Positions 58,312 to 64,000 of a DNA stretch of 64,000 nucleotides are shown here, piece by piece (position 1 is the first letter of the stretch; the number at the start of each line of letters is the position of its first letter). The translations under genes were made by a program, and so were the position numbers. The DNA lies in the NCBI GenBank assembly GCA_954871525.1, contig OX940862.1, forward strand, positions 36,014,232-36,078,231, written 5' to 3'. The DNA comes from Parietaria judaica. Its lineage: Eukaryota; Streptophyta; Magnoliopsida; Rosales; Urticaceae. Below the pieces are notes generated by a model. It searched no databases and had not been told where the DNA came from. It worked only from the letters and a program-made list of their open reading frames with translations.

Positions 58312-60366
58312 GTGCCGAACAATTCCAAAAAAGAATATGTCTATAAAGTGATAGGGAGCACCGCACATGTGAAGATTGCGGGCCCTAATCTCAAGAAGCT
58401 GGATGATCGGATTCAGAAGTTGGTTTACCTTGGAGTAGAGGAAGGAAGCAAGGCACACAGATTCTACGATCCACGACGTGGCAGACTCCAAGTGAGCAGA
58501 GATGCTGTGTTCGAAGAAGAGATGGAGTGGGATTGGCGCGACGAGAAGGGAGAACCCGAGCAAAACTCAGTGGAGTTCATTGTCGAAGACGACCAGGATG
58601 TTGCCGAGCAGGAACAACCCGGAACACCCAACTCGGGAAGGGTCTTGCCGGAGATGAGGGAACCCAGCTCGGGAGAGAGCACCCCGGACACACCACGGAC
58701 ACAATGTCAGAGCAGGACCAGCCCGTCCAGCTCGGGAGATTCCTCAATTAAAGATGGGCCACGAGGATTTCGACCTCTAGCCGAAGTCTACGAGCAGACT
58801 CAAGAGGTGGATTTAGAGGAACTCTCATTACTTTGCGCAGAAGAGCCAGCCAACTTCCAAGAGGCAGCGGCCGAGCAAGAGTGGCAGGAAGCGATGAAGA
58901 AGGAGATGGAGTCCATCAAGAAGAACAAGACATAGGAGCTAACCGACCTTCCAAAAGGTCACAAGTCTATTGGCGTGAAGTAGGTGTACAACCTGAAGAA
59001 GGACAGAGAGGGGAATGTCCTTAAGCACAAGGCAAGACTGGTAGCTAAAGGCTACGTGTACAAGAAAGGTATAGACTTCGACGAATTCTTTGCACCAGTA
59101 GCCAGACTGGACACGATCAGACTGATTCTTGCCTTAGCATAGCATCGAGGATGGGATGTTCACCACATGGATGTCAAATCGGCATTCCTAAACGGTGATC
59201 TCGAGGAAGAAGTGTACGTCAAGCAACCAGAGGGGTTCGGCGTCACAAGCAAGGAGCAGAAGGTGTACAGGCTTTCCTAGGCCATATACGGGTTGAGACA
59301 AGCACATGGAGCATGGAACATACGTCTCGACAAGAGCTTGAAGAATCTTGGATTTGCAAAGTGCCTGAGGGAGCAAGCAGTCAACACTAGGAGTAGCGGA
59401 CAGGAGACTCTGATCGTGGGAGTATATTTGGAAGACCTGATCGTCACAGGATCCAGCGCAGGAGGCGTAGATGGATTCAAGCAGTAGATGATGGCCGAAT
59501 TCGAGATGAGCGATCTCGGATTACTTTCATACTATCTCGGGATCGAGGTGGAACAGAAGAAATACTATATTACGCTAAAGCAGTCGGCCTATGCGAGGAA
59601 GATCCTTAAACAGTTCGAGATTGAGGACTGTAGCTCGAGCAAGTACCCCATGGAGGCGAAGCTGCAGCTCGGGAAGGACGCTGAAGGGAAGAATGTGGAT
59701 CCCACGGATTACAGACGCGTGATCGGGTGTTTGAGGTATCTCACTCATACCCGACCAGACATTGCACACGCCGTAGGAATAGTCAGTCGCTACATGGAGA
59801 ACCCCACAAGTGCACACCAGCAGGCGGTGAAGCACATATTGCGTTACGTGAAGGGGACGGCGGACTACGGGATCCAGTACAACCGAGGAAGTGGAGAAGA
59901 AGTGCTAGTCGGCTTTACGGACAATGATTTGGCCGGTGACATCGATGATAGAAAGAGTACCGGAGGGATGGCATTTTATCTCAACGGGAATCTAATCACC
60001 TGGCAGTCTCAGAAGCAGCAGACAGTGGCTTTATCCTCGTGTGAAGTGGAGTTCATGGCGGCAACCGCAGCTGCATGTCAAGCTATGTGGTTGAAAGGGT
60101 TACATAATGAGATGACTGAGCAGAAACCACCAACTCTCCATGTTGACAACAAGTCTGCAATCACGTTGATGAAGAATCCAGTGTTTCACGGACGAAGCAA
60201 ACACGTTGACACGAAGTAACATTATATCTGTGAGTGTGTGGAGAAGCGACAGATCGTCGTAGAGTTCATCAGCACAAAGGAACAACGAGCAGATATCCTC
60301 ACCAAGGCATTGGCGAGAGTAAAGTTTGCAGAAATGAGAGAGTTTCTCGGAGTAAGGAGTATAGCA
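58312..60366 (+). pseudogene. 5'-truncated Copia pol remnant (Ale/Retrofit-like) with six in-frame stops
   Basis: One frame can be followed from 58312 to about 60366: integrase C-terminal region (LVYLGVEEGSKAHRFYDP), RT ([42 protein letters not shown] in place of the usual YVDD) and RNase H (DDRKSTGGMAFYL, HVDNKSAITLMKNPVFHGRSKH). It is interrupted by stops at 58933, 58981, 59140, 59278, 59485 (all TAG) and 60217 (TAA), with no frameshift noticed. The RT catalytic motif reads LEDL, so the key aspartates are altered. Gag, protease and integrase core are missing on the left. It is a different lineage from copies A and B. Confidence 0.85.
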
Positions 60367-60387
60367 AGTCAAGCTTACGGGGAAGAA

Positions 60388-60932
60388 TGTGAGCTTAAGC
60401 TTGACTTAGTCTGGATGACGACCAGAACCCAAGACGGGCAGAAACACTTGCAAGGAGTCAGCCCGGGTACCGACCAGAACAAAAGACGGACAGCCGTTCA
60501 GCCCAGCTCAGGTGAACACATGAAGGTCCGCATAGAAGGCAAGCTCAGCCCGGAGCATACGAGCAGATCAGCTCGGGGACAGAATAACTGTCCGGGCAGG
60601 AAAGGGAAAGTCTACCCAGAGAAGAAAACGCGTAGCTTGAGGAGCAAGCAAATCAAGTCAAAGATTTGGCGAGATTATTTAGGGTAGTTTCCAGATTTAG
60701 TGCGATTGTGTTAGCTAGGGTTTGCCTATGTGAGGCTTATATAAACCTAGAATTGTAAACTGTAAAAGGTGTCGAGTAGATTTTGAGTCCATTAAGTTTT
60801 TTCGAGTTATCTCTTTGTAATTGCCTTCGATATTAATCAGAGAATTTCTTCTCCCAAATTCGTGCTCATAAGTTGGTTTGGTTTGTGGTGATTATTCGTG
60901 TTATTCGTAGATCCGTGATTTGGGATCCAACA
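60388..60932 (+). repeat. Probable 3' LTR of the Copia remnant
   Basis: A purine-rich ACGGGGAAGAA precedes TGTGAGC at 60388. The block ends in GATCCAACA at 60932. It includes TATATAAACC near 60738 and a polyadenylation-like region. No 5' partner LTR exists in the window, so the borders are inferred. Confidence 0.5.
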
Positions 60933-61845
60933 ACCTATCTATAACCTGAGAGAAAAATATTAGTATTTTCTCCGGCTATAACAAAGGATAAATATTTAAC
61001 GTTAGTTTTTGAATTAATACTTTTAATATTTATGTTGTTAATAATATTTCTTTTGTTCATATTAAAACCCGGAATCTTCTGAATACACGTATGAATAATA
61101 ACATTTGATATCAAAATCTAGATGACAAGTACTTAAGTCTGTTTGTTTTATGTTTTATGATCCGGATGAAAATTTATTTAATTAATTAAATTTTATCATG
61201 TTAGGGTTGGCTTGAGTAATCAATTCAGTGTAATCAAGCTATACCATCCATTATCCAAGCATAAATTAACAGCACTGAATTTTAACATGGAAAACTCTCA
61301 AATCCGAGAGTAAAGGACCACAGATTAGTAACAATCATGGAACGAAAAGATTTCAGACAAGGAGGAATTGAAGATTGAATCACATATTTGAGAAATGATT
61401 AATTACAAGAACAGCAAAAAAAAAAAGGAAACTAATTATTAAATGAAAATAGAAAACGTAATCGATTGAGTAAATACATGATATCATAAATAAATGAAAT
61501 GATTAATGTAGTATATTATTCCAGCGATGATGTTCCTTCATTTTTCTCCATTGAATGTTCTCAATTAGATCAGGTATCGCAAATTCTATTAAGCCTAAAA
61601 CAACATAATCTTGTATTATTTTGGTTAATTTTACAATAACTTTTGTGTCAATCTTTAGTCTACATTTATTCGCTTAAATTTTCGATAGACATCGAGCTAA
61701 TACTTAACAAGAATCAACCATCACCACAATAACTTAATATAAAAAGAAAAATTCACGGTGAACAAGTACATAGTTGCACATAATATGTTATTATTCATAT
61801 ATATAAGAAACAGTACATTTATTATATATGTTATATATAGCACTA
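60933..61845. other. Intergenic, nothing recognised
   Basis: AT-rich. 60941-60990 resembles 58266-58312 (AAAATATTAATATTTT type words), so the Copia remnant may sit within a short repeated AT-rich sequence. No gene. Confidence 0.4.
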
Positions 61846-62565
61846 TTATATAATATCAATTGTAGTATTACAACAACAAGACATGGAAGAGCCTTGAAAG
61901 CCCATGCATGCACCACCTTTGGTATATCCTTTCAAAATGCAAAGCTTATTGCAGTCACCGATCAGCTTCGAACACTCTCCCAAGCACACTGTTGGCACGT
62001 ACAAAGACTCCACTCTATCTGTAAACTCAGATACACCATTGGAAACAATAAAATACATGTCGTACAACTATTGTTTCTCTTTTCATTCTTCATTAAAATA
62101 TAACATATATTTCGGGAAACGACTATATTAGATTCCTCGACTTCGAGCTCGAAGTTTAGTTCAGTTTTTTTTTTTACTATATTCTTATCATTTTAATTTT
62201 CAAAAATATCAAAAAAAGTATAGCAATTCAGAATTTTAGAATATCTGTTTCATATAACCTCAAGTTTTATTTTTGACAAAAGCATATCATGTATTATTTT
62301 GCAGGAACTGAAATATTACCAGACCATTTAAGGAATTTTAATTCTTGTCATGAGTTTTTTTTTTAATTCAAAGTAGATGATATATTTTTATTTTACATTT
62401 AAAAGGTATATTCTGATTGTTTTTAAAATAATGACTATATATCTTTGTAAAATTAAAGAGAAGAAGAAGTAATGTGATCATAATGATAATCGAATTATTA
62501 CCTGAAGTCATAAGCAACATAATGCAGAGAAACCCTATCACAATGACAGCTTTAGAAGAACCCAT
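61846..62565 (-). CDS. Defensin-like (DEFL) secreted cysteine-rich peptide, two exons
   Basis: Exon 1 62565-62502 encodes the start and a hydrophobic signal peptide (AVIVIGFLCIMLLM). After a 483-bp GT/AG intron (62501-62019, acceptor TTTACAG), exon 2 62018-61846 encodes the mature part. Total about 78 aa. The mature part has eight cysteines in the order C-x3-C-x6-C-x3-C-x10-C-x9-CCC with a GY before the fifth, fitting the plant defensin-like fold. The exon layout (signal peptide in exon 1, cysteine-rich domain in exon 2) is typical of this family. Such peptides are secreted and act in defence or reproduction signalling; the specific role cannot be told from sequence. A TATA box lies about 50 bp upstream. 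No defect is seen. Confidence 0.8.
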
Positions 62566-62613
62566 TGTTTTGTCTCTTGCTAATTATTTTATTTTTTTGG
62601 AGGCATGAAAGAT

Positions 62614-62626
62614 GGTATATATAATA
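62614..62626 (-). promoter_or_regulatory. TATA box of the DEFL gene
   Basis: TATTATATATACC on the minus strand, about 50 bp before the start codon, the only good TATA candidate close to the gene. Confidence 0.55.
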
Positions 62627-63139
62627 TGAATGATAGTGAGCTTTAAAGTTGAATCCAAATGTTATAAATAATTAGATTTTCTTTTAAAGTCAAGATTATT
62701 TGAATTGTAAATGTAAATGCTTGGTAATGTGATAAGATCCAAAAATGTTTGAATAATAGTTATCCAGATGTTAATGTTAAGATTACATTCTTTATTATTA
62801 AAAACAAAACAAAACAAAAAGCAAAGAAAAAGAAATTGGATAACTAAGATTAAAATAATGAGCAAATCCTTATCAGCCTTTTTAAGAAAATAGATCTTTG
62901 AGTTTAGCAAGCCAATCAACTAAGATTAAAATATTGGATTCGCTCTATTTCTGGATACTGGTTAAATATTAGAAATTGACAGCCCCTGAACTTTGTCGAT
63001 TGTTGCAATTTTGCTCCTTTGAATCATAGTTTTTCGCTAGAATGACTCCTAGCTTCTAATAGATAGTTTGTGTGAAACAATATGATATTTGAGCATAAGT
63101 TTATCTTGTAGACGTATATAACTTTAATTGTTAATAACC
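62627..63139. other. Intergenic, one-armed MITE-like fragment
   Basis: AT-rich DNA. 62975-63060 (CAGCCCCTGAACTTTGTCG, TTGCAATTTTGCTCC) resembles one arm of the same general kind of inverted-repeat element seen upstream of ABI3, but no partner arm was found. Confidence 0.35.
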
Positions 63140-63345
63140 AAGCAAGCTTGGCGTAGTCGTAACACTACTACATCTCCATTCAAGAAGTTACATGTTCAAT
63201 CCTGATGAGACTCAAATGAGTGTCCCCTTTACATATATGTATACTTGGCCAATAGTGCAACTTGTTTGTATACTTAATATATATATTAATGCGAGAATGC
63301 ATTGTAACTTTGGCCTATAGTGTCACTCCATTGGAAACAAAAACT
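63140..63345 (+). mobile_element. tRNA-derived SINE, copy 2
   Basis: Aligns to the minus strand of 19612-19847 over its length: AAGCTTGGCGTAGTCGTAAC, GAGACTCAAATGAGTGTCCC, GCGAGAATGCATTGTAAC. The B box (TGTTCAATCCT at 63193) is degenerate and the A tail is weak, so this copy is older than copy 1. Confidence 0.75.
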
Positions 63346-63690
63346 TAAATAGTAATAATAATAAGTAGACTTTCGTTGATTTTCACATCGGGAACAATAA
63401 AGAGATTTATGGTGGTGGTCCCACTTATGGGGTCAAATCAATATTTTTTAAGAAGAAATATTTGAATTCAATCTCATCAATCTTATCAATTTCATAATTA
63501 TCATACCAAATCTCATCAATGGAATCACTTTTTCTAAAAATACAAGAGATCTAAGTCATACAAGTAAACAAACCTATTAATTGATAAGAAGAAAAAAACG
63601 ATGACCGGTGATTGAAATAAGAAAAGAGGTGCAGTTCATATATATTTGAACCTATTGTGCACAATTAAACAAATTTCTCTTTTATTAACT
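63346..63690. other. Intergenic, nothing recognised
   Basis: AT-rich DNA between the SINE and the LINE fragment. No motif stood out. Confidence 0.4.
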
Positions 63691-63712
63691 CTCAACGAGT
63701 AGCACCCTCACG

Positions 63713-64000
63713 GAACGAGTCCTTAAACATCTTCGGAATTGGAAGGCAAGACTTTTTTCGGCGGGTGGCCGGGAAGTCTTAGTCAAAGCGGTTGTGCAAG
63801 CGATTCCTACATACACGATGAGCCTTTTCCATCTTCCCTCTAATACCATCAATGCCCTCCATAAACTCATCGCCCGATTTTGGTGGGGAGGCGCGGATGA
63901 TAAGCGAAAGATTCATTGGAAACGATGGGAGCTTCTTGCTAGACCAAAGGCGGAGGGTGGTCTTGGGTTTTAGGATCTCGGAGATTTCAACCGAGAAATC
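63713..64000 (+). pseudogene. LINE reverse-transcriptase fragment, runs off window
   Basis: In the frame starting 63713 the translation reads RVLKHLRNWKARLFSAGGRE, then VLVKAVVQAIPTYTMSLFHLP and FWWGGADDKRKIHW. This is the segment downstream of the RT catalytic core in plant LINE ORF2. One in-frame TAG occurs near 63971, after GGLGF. Nothing LINE-like was seen upstream of about 63700, so the left end is truncated. The strand opposite also has an open frame, but it lacks meaning. Confidence 0.8.

Noticed and set aside
58312..60219. Stop-codon readthrough or recoding to explain repeated TAG codons
   Set aside because: Nuclear plant sequence, the catalytic RT motif is also lost and the 5' half is missing, so ordinary decay is the simpler reading.
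63140..63210. tRNA gene
   Set aside because: Only a B-box-like word and weak A box are present, no cloverleaf could be folded by eye, and a longer homologous copy with A tail exists. It is a SINE.
63685..63870. Antisense 61-codon frame at the right edge
   Set aside because: Lies opposite the LINE reverse-transcriptase frame, which has clear conserved motifs.

Overview
This is nuclear DNA from a flowering plant, most likely a eudicot. The evidence is an intron-bearing ABI3/VP1 gene, a two-exon defensin-like peptide gene, Copia and Tat-type Gypsy LTR retrotransposons with plant primer-binding sites, plant-type LINE and SINE remnants, and very AT-rich intergenic DNA. Most of the window is transposable elements.

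Layout. 1-10169 is a minus-strand Copia retrotransposon (copy A) cut by the left window edge. 10170-24400 is gene-poor. It holds a LINE RNase H remnant (12416-12885), a solo LTR with target-site duplication (13646-15334), five long inverted-repeat (foldback/MITE-like) elements and one tRNA-type SINE. 24919-27838 is the main host gene, a six-exon ABI3/VP1 B3 transcription factor of 660 aa with a uORF-bearing leader. 29031-52017 is a Tat-type Gypsy retrotransposon (TSD GTCAC). It carries, between pol and the 3' LTR, a spliced antisense gene with its own TATA box and a minisatellite. Nested in it at 40771-51249 is a second full-length Copia element (copy B, TSD AGAAC) of the same family as copy A but in the opposite orientation.

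To the right of the nest, 53917-54068 is a degenerate copy of the last exon of ABI3. If the Gypsy insertion is mentally removed it lies only about 3.1 kb downstream of the ABI3 stop codon, so it looks like the relic of a partial tandem duplication later split by the nested retrotransposons. It is followed by an unrecognised three-exon gene model (minus, 55710-56614), two tandem LINE-tail copies (56932-58255), a 5'-truncated Copia remnant with six in-frame stops but no frameshift (58312-60932), a defensin-like gene (minus, 61846-62565), a second SINE copy (63140-63345) and a LINE reverse-transcriptase fragment running off the right edge.

Functionally, only ABI3, the defensin-like gene and perhaps the three-exon unknown gene look like host genes. 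Both Copia copies and the Gypsy pol/gag carry stops, frameshifts or catalytic changes. The antisense gene inside the Gypsy element is intact over about 1012 codons once one 94-bp intron is removed. All family names come from recognising motifs by eye; no database search was possible.
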